From Halomonas sp. (GTDB lineage: Bacteria > Pseudomonadota > Gammaproteobacteria > Pseudomonadales > Halomonadaceae): 52,150 nt of DNA. Positions 21,476-28,915 of the stretch are shown here, in pieces; position 1 is the first letter of the stretch, and each line of letters opens with the position of its first letter. The position numbers and the translations under genes are program-made. The notes under the pieces were generated by a model. That model did no database searches, was not told the DNA's origin, and saw only the letters and a program-made list of their open reading frames with translations. The stretch covers positions 1-52,150 of the forward strand of contig PWEV01000255.1 in assembly GCA_003553625.1 (NCBI GenBank), given 5' to 3'.

Positions 21476-22540
21476 ATGGCACTGATCAGCATGCGCCAGA
21501 TGCTGGACCACGCCGCCGAGTACGGCTACGGCGTTCCGGCCTTCAACGTCAACAACCTCGAACAGATGCGCGCCATCATGGAAGCCGCCGACCGCACCGA
21601 CTCCCCGGTGATCGTTCAGGCCTCCGCCGGCGCCCGCAAGTACGCCGGCGCCCCCTTCCTGCGCCACCTGATCCTGGCCGCCGTGGAGGAGTTTCCGCAT
21701 ATCCCGATCTGCATGCATCAGGACCACGGCACCAGCCCCGCGGTGTGCCAGCGCTCCATCCAGCTGGGCTTCTCCTCGGTGATGATGGACGGCTCCCTGG
21801 GCGAGGACGGCAAGACCCCGATGGACTACGACTACAACGTCGACGTCACCCGGCGCACCGTCGAGATGGCCCATGCCTGCGGCGTCTCCGTCGAGGGTGA
21901 GCTGGGCTGCCTGGGCAGCCTGGAGACCGGCATGGCCGGCGAGGAAGACGGCATCGGCGCCGAGGGCAAGCTGGACATGGAGCAGATGCTCACCGACCCG
22001 GAGGAGGCCGCCGACTTCGTCAAGGCCACCCGGGTGGATGCCCTGGCCATCGCCATCGGCACCAGCCACGGCGCCTACAAGTTCACCAAGCCACCCACCG
22101 GCGACACCCTCTCCATCCAGCGCATCAAGGAGATCCACGCCCGCATCCCCGACACCCACCTGGTGATGCACGGCTCCTCGTCGGTGCCCCAGGAGTGGCT
22201 CGAGGTGATCAACCGCTTCGGCGGCGAGATCCCCGAGACCTACGGTGTGCCGGTCGAGGAGATCGTCGAAGGCATCAAGCACGGCGTACGCAAGATCAAC
22301 GTCGACACCGACCTGCGCCTGGCCTCCACCGGGGCGGTGCGCCGCTTCCTGGCAGAGAACCCCAGCGAGTTCGACCCGCGCAAGTTCCTCAAGGAGACCG
22401 TCTCCGCCATGCGCGACATCTGCATCGCCCGCTATGAGGCCTTCGGCACCGCCGGCAACGCCAGCAAGATCAAGCCGATCAGCCTGGAGGCCATGGTGGC
22501 CCGCTACGAGAGCGGCGAGCTCGCCCCCAAGGTGAAGTAG
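21476..22540 (+). CDS. fba: Class II fructose-bisphosphate aldolase (CbbA-type)
   Basis: A zinc-dependent aldolase of 354 residues, last gene of the epd-pgk-fba operon. Predicted zinc and catalytic residues lie in MHQDHGTS (about residues 80-87), the conserved GTSHGAYKF and MHGSSSVP. Length and sequence fit the CbbA/class IIB type rather than the 359-residue E. coli FbaA type. The ATG at 21476 has AAGGTGA upstream. It catalyses the same reaction as the class I enzyme at 16733-17785 by a different mechanism. A hairpin terminator follows. Confidence 0.96.
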   Translation: MALISMRQMLDHAAEYGYGVPAFNVNNLEQMRAIMEAADRTDSPVIVQASAGARKYAGAPFLRHLILAAVEEFPHIPICMHQDHGTSPAVCQRSIQLGFSSVMMDGSLGEDGKTPMDYDYNVDVTRRTVEMAHACGVSVEGELGCLGSLETGMAGEEDGIGAEGKLDMEQMLTDPEEAADFVKATRVDALAIAIGTSHGAYKFTKPPTGDTLSIQRIKEIHARIPDTHLVMHGSSSVPQEWLEVINRFGGEIPETYGVPVEEIVEGIKHGVRKINVDTDLRLASTGAVRRFLAENPSEFDPRKFLKETVSAMRDICIARYEAFGTAGNASKIKPISLEAMVARYESGELAPKVK

Positions 22541-22560
22541 CCCCCGGCGGTCAGACAGTG

Positions 22561-22594
22561 TCAGGGGCGGCCCAGCGGGTCGCCCCTGATTCAT
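22561..22594 (+). terminator. Probable terminator of the epd-pgk-fba operon
   Basis: A 13-bp GC-rich stem with one G-U pair (22561-22573 with 22577-22589) and AGC loop is followed by a weak TTCATT tract. It lies between the convergent fba and histidine phosphatase genes. Confidence 0.65.
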
Positions 22595-22616
22595 TCGGGG
22601 CAGGCACGACGTCTGC

Positions 22617-23255
22617 TCAGCGGATCCGTCCAACCAGCGTCAGCCCTTCCTCTCGCGGCCTGACCACGATGATCTCGCCAGACCCTACGCCACCGCCCAC
22701 CAGGGCGGTGATGTTGACCTGGTGGGTGACCAGCACCAGCGCACCTCCGCCGTCCCAGTCGCGAATCAGTGCGTGAACGGCACGAGTGCGTTCTTCTGCC
22801 TCGCCGCGATTGCGAAAGAAGGAGTCCAGCGCCGGGGTTGGCACCACCTCACCCAGCCCGAGCAACCGGGCGGTCTCGAGGGCGCGGCACCAGCGACTGG
22901 CATGCACGGCACTCGCTTCCACCCCGTTTTCGCGAAACCTCTCGCCAATGGCCCGAGCCTGGGCGCGACCACCGGCGGAGAGATTGCGCTGAGTGGTGCA
23001 GTCTTCGCGCTCGAATCCCGCCGGATCGCCGATGCCGGGGGCCAGCGAATGACGCATCAGCGCCACATGCCCTCCCTCCGACAGGGCTTGCCATGCCGCG
23101 GCCTCGTCGTCTGCCCCGGCCACGACCTGACCGGCGAGAAGCATCGACCACAGCCAGAGACACCATCCGCCGACGCGGCAGCGCCCCCTGCATCGCGGAC
23201 CGCCCTCGCCGGCACGCCGGTAGCCGCCGAACTTCTCGAGAAATCCCACTGGCAT
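22617..23255 (-). CDS. Membrane-anchored or exported histidine phosphatase superfamily protein
   Basis: A 212-residue protein with the phosphoglycerate mutase-like catalytic start MRHS (His at about residue 69), a conserved cysteine region (REDCTTQRNLS) and a distal VTHQVN containing the second catalytic histidine. Before the domain lies a basic N-terminus, then a hydrophobic stretch (about residues 31-47, Trp- and Leu-rich), suggesting a signal anchor or a long signal peptide. The ATG at 23255 has GGAGG ten bases upstream. The substrate is unknown. It follows the potassium-channel gene on the same strand after about 87 bases and might share its transcript. Confidence 0.82.
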   Translation of the reverse strand: MPVGFLEKFGGYRRAGEGGPRCRGRCRVGGWCLWLWSMLLAGQVVAGADDEAAAWQALSEGGHVALMRHSLAPGIGDPAGFEREDCTTQRNLSAGGRAQARAIGERFRENGVEASAVHASRWCRALETARLLGLGEVVPTPALDSFFRNRGEAEERTRAVHALIRDWDGGGALVLVTHQVNITALVGGGVGSGEIIVVRPREEGLTLVGRIR

Positions 23256-23342
23256 CGTCTTCAAACCTCCATCGAAACCTGGCCTCCAGGAAAGCCCGAA
23301 ACGCCTCGACTCGTCCCGCTCACGTGGCCGACGGCGTCATGA

Positions 23343-25097
23343 TCAGGGCCGACGACCGTTCGGTTTGTGACCCGCCCGACGACGCCTCAGCCTCTCTTCC
23401 AGCCACGCGAACAGGTAACCGCGGGATTCATCGACACCCGTCAGGACATACCGAAGCGTGTAGAGGTTATGGAATGTCGCCTGCAGCAGCGGCTCAACTC
23501 GATGCATGCTGCAGAAGAGGAGTTCGTCGCCGACGTCGAGCGGGAAGGTCTTTTCCGGCAACATGATCGACTGCCCTGCCCGGCGCACAGCGAGCACTTC
23601 GCACGGGAGTCCTTCCGGGAAGGCGCGTGCATCACGGCACAGCGCACCCAGGGCCACTCCCCCTCCTGCATCCAGATAGTCGACCACCGCCGGCGCTTCA
23701 TCCGCGACCAGCCTGACCGACCACAGGTGCGGGGACTCCGTGCCAACGACCCCTTGCAGACGTGCCACCAGTGCTTCCGTCTGGGCCGGCTCACGCTCCT
23801 CGAGCCACTCGATCAGTTCCTGGATAAGAGGAGAGACAAGCAGCTTCAGGATACGGCGTGCCGTCGTCAGGCTGTGCTGGAGAACCAGGTCGGCCCGAGC
23901 GGCATCGAACGCGACCTGATTCTCATGACTGTTCTGACGCACGATGCGAAACGTATCCGGATTCAGCGCCATTACCGACAACAGCGTACTGAGGTTGTCA
24001 GAATCGCGATTCGTCGCGGCGACGACCCCGGCCGCGTCGTCTATCCCGGCGGTCACCAAGGAGGCATGATCGGCGTGCGCCTGGACGATGACCGTTCCGT
24101 CTCCTGCCACGCTGGAGTCCACTCCCGGGTCGATGATGCGTACGCCAACGCCATGGGCCAGGAGGCAGCGTTGAATCCAGTGTCCCATCCGTCCATACCC
24201 GCACAGAATCCAGTCACCCCGCGGAACCTTTACCGGCACCCCGAGCTTTACACCACGAGCACCCACGAACCACGCATTGAGATTATGCAGTTCGGGGCGC
24301 GCGATCGCCCAGTAGACGAGCTGGGCGAATATCTCGAACGGGTCGACGACGGTCACATTCTCCAGCGCCCGCAGGTTGGCCTCGTGGCGAGCCGAGGTAG
24401 AACGACAGATCACACGCAGCCGCGGGTTCAGATGACGTGCCATCACCGCGATCTTGAGGTTGACGTCGTCATCATTCGTAAGCGCGGCCAGAGCGAGGCA
24501 TGCGGGGTGTTCCACACCCGCGGCGAGAAGGTGCCTCGGCGCGCTGGCATCCGCGCAGAGCCCGGGCATCGAGACGGAGTAATCGCGCACGCCCAGTGCC
24601 TTGATACGCTCCGGGTCGGAATCGAGTATCACCGCGCGCTTTTGATGGTCGCTCAGCCCCCGGGCAAGCAGGCTGCCGGTATCCCCGAAACCGCAGAGGA
24701 TGATGAAAGGTTCCACGTTGCCTTCAACCTTGCGGGCGAACCGGAATCTATCCATGGCCTGGGTAAAATGGGGATTCTGCACCAGGCCTATCAGCGATCC
24801 GAGCGCGTAGAACCATGCGATGACACCGGTATAGAGGCAAAAGATCGTCCACAGCCGTTGCTCATTGCTGAAGCCGTCCGGCAATTCGCCGAAACCGGTC
24901 GTGGTGGCCGTATAGGTGAAGAAATAGAACGCGTGGAAAAGATTCATGTAGGTCGTCTCACCATCAACGACCTGGCCTGGCATCAGGGCCATGCCCACGA
25001 TGCCTACCGAATACACAAGAAGAAGCGCGAAAAGCGGCCGGCGCATGTAGCGCAGGACGATCATCGCCACCCGATCGATATCGGAGGTCTGCGTCAC
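23343..25097 (-). CDS. Potassium channel protein with two RCK/TrkA-N domains
   Basis: A 584-residue ion channel subunit. Two membrane helices (about residues 20-40 and 80-105) flank a pore loop with selectivity-filter-like TTTGFGE (65-71). Two Rossmann nucleotide-binding domains follow, marked by GFGDTG (136-141) and GYGRMG (300-305), then TrkA-C-like regions. RCK domains gate channels in response to nucleotides or ions. The start is a GTG at 25097 with GGAGGG eight bases upstream; the nearer ATG opens only a three-codon frame. A small membrane protein gene lies 65 bases upstream on the same strand, suggesting a two-gene operon. Third-position G/C bias looks weaker than in the flanking genes. 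Confidence 0.88.
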   Translation of the reverse strand: MTQTSDIDRVAMIVLRYMRRPLFALLLVYSVGIVGMALMPGQVVDGETTYMNLFHAFYFFTYTATTTGFGELPDGFSNEQRLWTIFCLYTGVIAWFYALGSLIGLVQNPHFTQAMDRFRFARKVEGNVEPFIILCGFGDTGSLLARGLSDHQKRAVILDSDPERIKALGVRDYSVSMPGLCADASAPRHLLAAGVEHPACLALAALTNDDDVNLKIAVMARHLNPRLRVICRSTSARHEANLRALENVTVVDPFEIFAQLVYWAIARPELHNLNAWFVGARGVKLGVPVKVPRGDWILCGYGRMGHWIQRCLLAHGVGVRIIDPGVDSSVAGDGTVIVQAHADHASLVTAGIDDAAGVVAATNRDSDNLSTLLSVMALNPDTFRIVRQNSHENQVAFDAARADLVLQHSLTTARRILKLLVSPLIQELIEWLEEREPAQTEALVARLQGVVGTESPHLWSVRLVADEAPAVVDYLDAGGGVALGALCRDARAFPEGLPCEVLAVRRAGQSIMLPEKTFPLDVGDELLFCSMHRVEPLLQATFHNLYTLRYVLTGVDESRGYLFAWLEERLRRRRAGHKPNGRRP

Positions 25098-25162
25098 GCG
25101 TTCATCCCTCCCTCTGCCCGTGGTGGATGACGACTCCCATGCTGAACGACTTGCTCGCCTGA

Positions 25163-25546
25163 CTAGCGCCGCGAGAGCAGCGTGTCACCGACCAGGATCA
25201 CCGTCGCGACGATATTGGCGATCAGCGCGCCGGTGGCGATCGAGACGATATCGGCCATTCCCTCCGGTCCCGGTCGGCCAACGTCAGCGGGTTCCACGAC
25301 GATCCAGACGATGCGCGCCGTGATCAGAAGAAAGCAGGCAACCAGTCCGGAAGCCAACAGCAACGCCCCCGTCTGGGAGCGATCTCCCAATTTAAGACCG
25401 ATGGCGACAAGGTTGACGATGATGGCGAGTGTGAGGATCCAGACATTGTGGTGTTCTGCCCTGTCGCCACCGCCCGCGACGAACGCGACATTGAGGCTAA
25501 GGGTAAGGATGATGAAAAAACCGAATACGACGCGTTCGAAGTTCAT
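25163..25546 (-). CDS. Small four-helix membrane protein (DUF6394-like)
   Basis: A 127-residue hydrophobic protein with four predicted membrane helices and a conserved-looking EHHNVW segment after the first. I recall similar proteins (DUF6394) next to TrkA-type channel genes in pseudomonads and Halomonas, but this is memory, not a search. No enzyme motif is visible. The ATG at 25546 has AGGAG eight bases upstream. Position upstream of the channel gene on the same strand suggests an auxiliary channel subunit or co-regulated membrane factor. Confidence 0.7.
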   Translation of the reverse strand: MNFERVVFGFFIILTLSLNVAFVAGGGDRAEHHNVWILTLAIIVNLVAIGLKLGDRSQTGALLLASGLVACFLLITARIVWIVVEPADVGRPGPEGMADIVSIATGALIANIVATVILVGDTLLSRR

Positions 25547-25638
25547 GGGCCTGCTCCTGGCCAGGGCGCGCCGTCAGTATAGGCATGAGCCTGCGGTGAT
25601 CGCGAACAGCGCCCACGTGACGACCTCACGACATTCAA

Positions 25639-25675
25639 GAACACTGTTCACAAAACAGGGGAACTGGGCTTTAAT
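25639..25675 (+). promoter_or_regulatory. Sigma-70 promoter with palindrome overlapping its -35
   Basis: TTCACA (25647-25652) and TTTAAT (25670-25675), each five of six consensus matches, are separated by the ideal 17 bases. The 11-base palindrome GAACACTGTTC (25639-25649) overlaps the -35 and is a candidate operator. The promoter points to the phosphatase gene at 25745. Confidence 0.6.
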
Positions 25676-25744
25676 ATTGGGCAGAAAGACGCAACATCTG
25701 TAACAATGAATGCATAACGCTTTGATTATTTGTGAGGCCTGGTG

Positions 25745-26437
25745 ATGGCACGCCCCCTCTGTCTGCTCTTCGATTGTGACGGCACCCTGGTCGACAGCGA
25801 GCCCCTGCTCGCCGACGAGATGGCCGGCGCCCTCAATGCCGTGGGCCTGCCGTTTCAGGCCAGCGACTACATCGGCGAATTCCGCGGGGCTCGCTTTCGC
25901 CGCATCGTCGCAACGCTGGAAAGCCGTCACGGCAGCGTTGACCCCGAGGTGCTGGAGCCCCTGGAGGTTGCCATGCGCGCCAATCTCAATCGCCGTCTGG
26001 TCACCGAGCTCACCCCTATCTCGGGCGCCAGCGAAGCCCTGGCCCAGCTCCACGGCTACCCCATGGGCGTCGTCTCCAACGGCCCGGTCAACAAGATTCG
26101 CACCTCCCTGAAGGCCACCGGCCTCGCCGACCTGTTCGGTGAGCAGCTGTTCAGCGCCTATGAGGCCAACTGCTGGAAGCCCGACCCCTGCCTCTACCGT
26201 CACGCGGCCACCGAGATGGGTTATTCCCCTGAACAGTGCCTGGCCATAGAGGACTCGGTGGTCGGCGTGCGCGCCGCGCTTAATGCAGGCATGACGGTGG
26301 TGCATCTCAATCGCTTCCCGGACGTGGAAGAGACTCCGGAAGGCGCCATCATGATCACCAGCATGTTCCAGCTGCCCACCGTGATAGCCAGGCTCGCCAT
26401 GGAGTCATCCGCCTCGCGCCTCACCGCCGCCCGCTGA
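25745..26437 (+). CDS. HAD-IA family phosphatase, YieH-like
   Basis: A 230-residue haloacid-dehalogenase-fold hydrolase. Motif I is FDCDGTLVDSE with the nucleophilic aspartate, motif II lies in VVSNGP, motif III in CWKPDP, and motif IV in IEDSVVGVRAA. The VVSNGPxNK pattern and the LFSAYEANCWKPDP region resemble E. coli YieH, a 6-phosphogluconate phosphatase; other sugar phosphates are possible. The ATG at 25745 has GAGG seven bases upstream; a GTG one codon earlier is less likely. A good promoter lies 70 bases upstream. Confidence 0.85.
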   Translation: MARPLCLLFDCDGTLVDSEPLLADEMAGALNAVGLPFQASDYIGEFRGARFRRIVATLESRHGSVDPEVLEPLEVAMRANLNRRLVTELTPISGASEALAQLHGYPMGVVSNGPVNKIRTSLKATGLADLFGEQLFSAYEANCWKPDPCLYRHAATEMGYSPEQCLAIEDSVVGVRAALNAGMTVVHLNRFPDVEETPEGAIMITSMFQLPTVIARLAMESSASRLTAAR

Positions 26438-26545
26438 GACAGTCACTCGAGGGCTTGCCCAGGGCATCATGCAGGCGACGTCTGCGAGCGCTATCATCCC
26501 CCGGTCATTGATCACCCGCCACCCGCCCCGCCAGGGAGCCTAGTC

Positions 26546-26920
26546 ATGCCTTCACTCCAGGACCAACTGCGCGGTCTCGTCTACTCCACCGAACACGGCG
26601 AGCTCTGTCCCGACTGCCGCCAGCCGGTGGCAGATTGTCACTGCGCCGAACTTGCCGAACAGGCCCGGCTGGCCGAACTCGACGGTATCGTGCGCCTTCG
26701 CCGGGAAACCAGTGGGCGCAAGGGCAAGGGTGTGACCACGGTGTCAGGCGTGCCGCTGCCGGAGGCCGAGCTCAAGGCCCTGGCCAAACGGCTCAAGAAG
26801 GTGTGCGGCACCGGCGGCGCCGTGAAGGAAGGCATCATCGAGATTCAGGGCGACCACCGTGAGCGTCTCAAGGCGGCGCTGGAGACGCTCGGCTACACCG
26901 TCAAGCTGGCCGGCGGCTGA
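26546..26920 (+). CDS. yciH: SUI1/eIF1 family translation factor YciH
   Basis: A 124-residue protein. An N-terminal segment with cysteines (CPDCRQPVADCHC, about residues 22-34), possibly metal-binding, precedes a SUI1 domain containing GKGVTTVSGVPL and KKVCGTGGAVKEG, the eIF1-like basic surface. YciH can influence start-codon selection and 30S initiation, but its role in bacteria is not settled. The ATG at 26546 has AGGGAG upstream. It follows the HAD gene after about 108 bases and may share its promoter. Confidence 0.9.
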   Translation: MPSLQDQLRGLVYSTEHGELCPDCRQPVADCHCAELAEQARLAELDGIVRLRRETSGRKGKGVTTVSGVPLPEAELKALAKRLKKVCGTGGAVKEGIIEIQGDHRERLKAALETLGYTVKLAGG

Positions 26921-26952
26921 AGTGCTGTGGCGTCCGAGCCTCTGACGAGGAA

Positions 26953-27807
26953 TCAGCCGCAGCAGGCCCGCAGGGCGGCCAGGGAGGCCTCCACCGGCGC
27001 CTCTACCTTGAGGGCATAGAGATCATCGGCGCGGGTGCGGCCGAGGTTGAAGCAGGCGATCGGCTTGCCATCGCGGGCGGCAGCCCGGACAAAACGGAAG
27101 CCGGAGAAGACCATCAGCGAGGAGCCCACCACCAGCAGGGCATCGCTCTCCTCCACCAGCGCAAAGGCCCGCTCCACGCTCTCCCGGGGCACGCTGTCGC
27201 CGAAGAACACCACGTCGGGCTTCCAGATGCCGCTGCCGCAGCGGGTACAGTCGGGCACCCGGAAGTCCGAAAAGTCAGCCTCTAGATCGGCATCGCCATC
27301 GGGCGCCGCCCGGGCCGACAGGTCGGCCCAGCGCGGATTGAGCTGTGTCAGCTCGGCGTGCAGCGCATGGCGCATGCGACTCGCCCCGCACGCCATGCAG
27401 CGGACTCGGTCGGCGCGACCGTGCAGGTCGATGACGCGCCGCGACCCGGCCCGCTGGTGCAGGCCGTCGACGTTCTGGGTGATGACACCGCTGATCCGCC
27501 CCAGGCTCTCCAGTTCGGCCAGCAGTCGATGGGCCGGATTGGGCTGCGCCTCGCCGAGCACCCGAAAGCCCGCCAGGGCGCGCGCCCAGTAGCGCTGGCG
27601 AGCCGCGTGGCTGCCCATGAACTGCTGGTGCTGCATGGGCGGCGAACGCTTCCATTCACCGCGCTGGTCGCGATAGTCGGGAATCCCGCTGGCGGTGCTG
27701 ACCCCAGCACCGGTAAGCACCCCAAGGCGAGGATAGCGGGTCGCGAAGTCAACCAGCGCCTGCCGGGCCTCTACGCCCAGCGTCATGCTCTGAATGGCTG
27801 AGGTCAT
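26953..27807 (-). CDS. Sir2 family NAD+-dependent protein deacylase
   Basis: A 284-residue sirtuin. Motifs in order: GAGVSTASGIPDYRD (about 33-47, NAD binding), TQNVDGLHQRAG (110-121), catalytic histidine in DLHG (about 129), and four zinc cysteines (about 137, 140, 187, 190). GIWKPDVVFFGD and GSSLMVFSG complete the fold. The DYRD form resembles class II (SIRT4-like) sirtuins. All catalytic residues are present, so it is probably an active deacylase or ADP-ribosyltransferase. The ATG at 27807 has GGAGGG upstream. It diverges from the NERD gene across a region with GTGCCA repeats. Confidence 0.92.
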   Translation of the reverse strand: MTSAIQSMTLGVEARQALVDFATRYPRLGVLTGAGVSTASGIPDYRDQRGEWKRSPPMQHQQFMGSHAARQRYWARALAGFRVLGEAQPNPAHRLLAELESLGRISGVITQNVDGLHQRAGSRRVIDLHGRADRVRCMACGASRMRHALHAELTQLNPRWADLSARAAPDGDADLEADFSDFRVPDCTRCGSGIWKPDVVFFGDSVPRESVERAFALVEESDALLVVGSSLMVFSGFRFVRAAARDGKPIACFNLGRTRADDLYALKVEAPVEASLAALRACCG

Positions 27808-27842
27808 GCCGGTGATCCCTCCGCGATCTGCCAGGGTAATGG

Positions 27843-27884
27843 GTGCCAACTATTAGCAGAGTGCCAAAAGCACCAAAAGTGCCA
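27843..27884. repeat. Three GTGCCA boxes at exact 18-bp spacing (candidate operator)
   Basis: GTGCCA occurs at 27843, 27861 and 27879, with a fourth copy at 27931, in the sirtuin-NERD divergent region. Around the second and third boxes GTGC, GCAC and GTGC half-sites alternate with CAAAA spacers. On the minus strand the last copy gives TGGCAC-N5-GTGCT, which fits the sigma-54 GG-N10-GC spacing and points to the sirtuin gene. The repeat is seen directly; its function is inferred. Confidence 0.5.
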
Positions 27885-27983
27885 CTCAGCGAAAGAGCAT
27901 GGCCCCGGAGGGCCGAGGTTGTCTAGAATGGTGCCACTGTCTCGACAAACCGCCACCCCCTCACTGATGGGCAAGGAACCCCG

Positions 27984-28889
27984 ATGGCCTGGCTGGAATA
28001 CCTGCTCCCCGTGATATTCGTGTTCCCCCTGGCCGCCCTGGCGGTGATCGTGGTGGCACTTCGCAACCTGCACGATGCTCGAGTACGCTCGCCCTTCGAC
28101 GCCCACCCGCTGCGCGAGCCAGGTCAGGCCCTGCGCGACCGCCTGGACCGCGCCTTCGCCGATCTGTTCCTCAACGGCGCCCTGGGGCCCATCGCCTCTC
28201 TGGCGCCACTGGTCTACGGCATGGGCCGAATGCTCTTCGCCAGCGAGCAGGACTGGGTCGAGTGGGCCCTCTACGGGATATTCAGCACCCTGCTGGTGCT
28301 GCTGTTCTGCTTTCTGCTGATGCGGGATTTCCAGCGTATTCGACGCCTGAAACTGGGTCTGGCCTGTGAACTCGCGGTGGGCCAGGAACTCGAGCGGCTG
28401 ATCCGTCCCGAGGCACACCCCTACCATGTCTTCCACGATGTGCCCGCCAAGGGAACCCGCATCAACCACGTGGTGGTCACCCCCTGCGGCGTCTTCGTGG
28501 TGGAGACCCGTGCTCGCACCCGGCCCTTCACCCCCGCGGGCAAGGAGATCAACCTGGTCACCGTAGAGACGTCGCGCCTGCGCTTCCCCGGCTGGAGCGA
28601 GCGCCAACCGCTGGAGAAGACCCGAGAGCTGACCCGCTGGATCGCCGAATGGCTCTCCGAGCTCACCGGTCGCAAGGTACCGGCCATGGGCGTCCTGACC
28701 CTGCCAGGCTGGGAGGTGGATGCCCGCCAGGGCCCCGAGGATCTGCTGGTGGTCAGCGGCGAGAACATCGCCGATCGGCTCGCCCTGCTCTGCCCCGGCG
28801 AGTTCGATAAAGATACCCACGACGCCGTGATCGGCGTGCTGATGGAGCGCGTCGCCCGCCTGGAGCGCCTGCCGGGCAAGGCCGACTAG
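27984..28889 (+). CDS. Membrane-anchored NERD (nuclease-related) domain protein
   Basis: A 301-residue protein. The N-terminal ~115 residues contain membrane segments (about 7-27, 60-75 and 92-113) separated by a charged stretch. A NERD domain follows from about residue 125, with an INHVVVTPCGVFVVETRAR core resembling the restriction-endonuclease-like beta strands of the family. The usual acidic-lysine pair is partly altered (ETRAR rather than ETK), so nuclease activity is uncertain. The ATG at 27984 has AAGGAA five bases upstream. It diverges from the sirtuin and converges with dgt. Confidence 0.78.
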   Translation: MAWLEYLLPVIFVFPLAALAVIVVALRNLHDARVRSPFDAHPLREPGQALRDRLDRAFADLFLNGALGPIASLAPLVYGMGRMLFASEQDWVEWALYGIFSTLLVLLFCFLLMRDFQRIRRLKLGLACELAVGQELERLIRPEAHPYHVFHDVPAKGTRINHVVVTPCGVFVVETRARTRPFTPAGKEINLVTVETSRLRFPGWSERQPLEKTRELTRWIAEWLSELTGRKVPAMGVLTLPGWEVDARQGPEDLLVVSGENIADRLALLCPGEFDKDTHDAVIGVLMERVARLERLPGKAD

Positions 28890-28915
28890 GTCTGCGCAGC
28901 CGGGGGCATCACATC

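Noticed and set aside
23367..25130. Long open frame (587 codons) on the plus strand over the potassium-channel gene
   Set aside because: Its translation has no domain and is rich in Arg/His; the opposite strand encodes a coherent channel with pore and two Rossmann motifs.
25644..25658. LexA-like CTGT...ACAG box before the phosphatase gene
   Set aside because: The spacer is seven bases instead of the eight required by the gammaproteobacterial SOS box.
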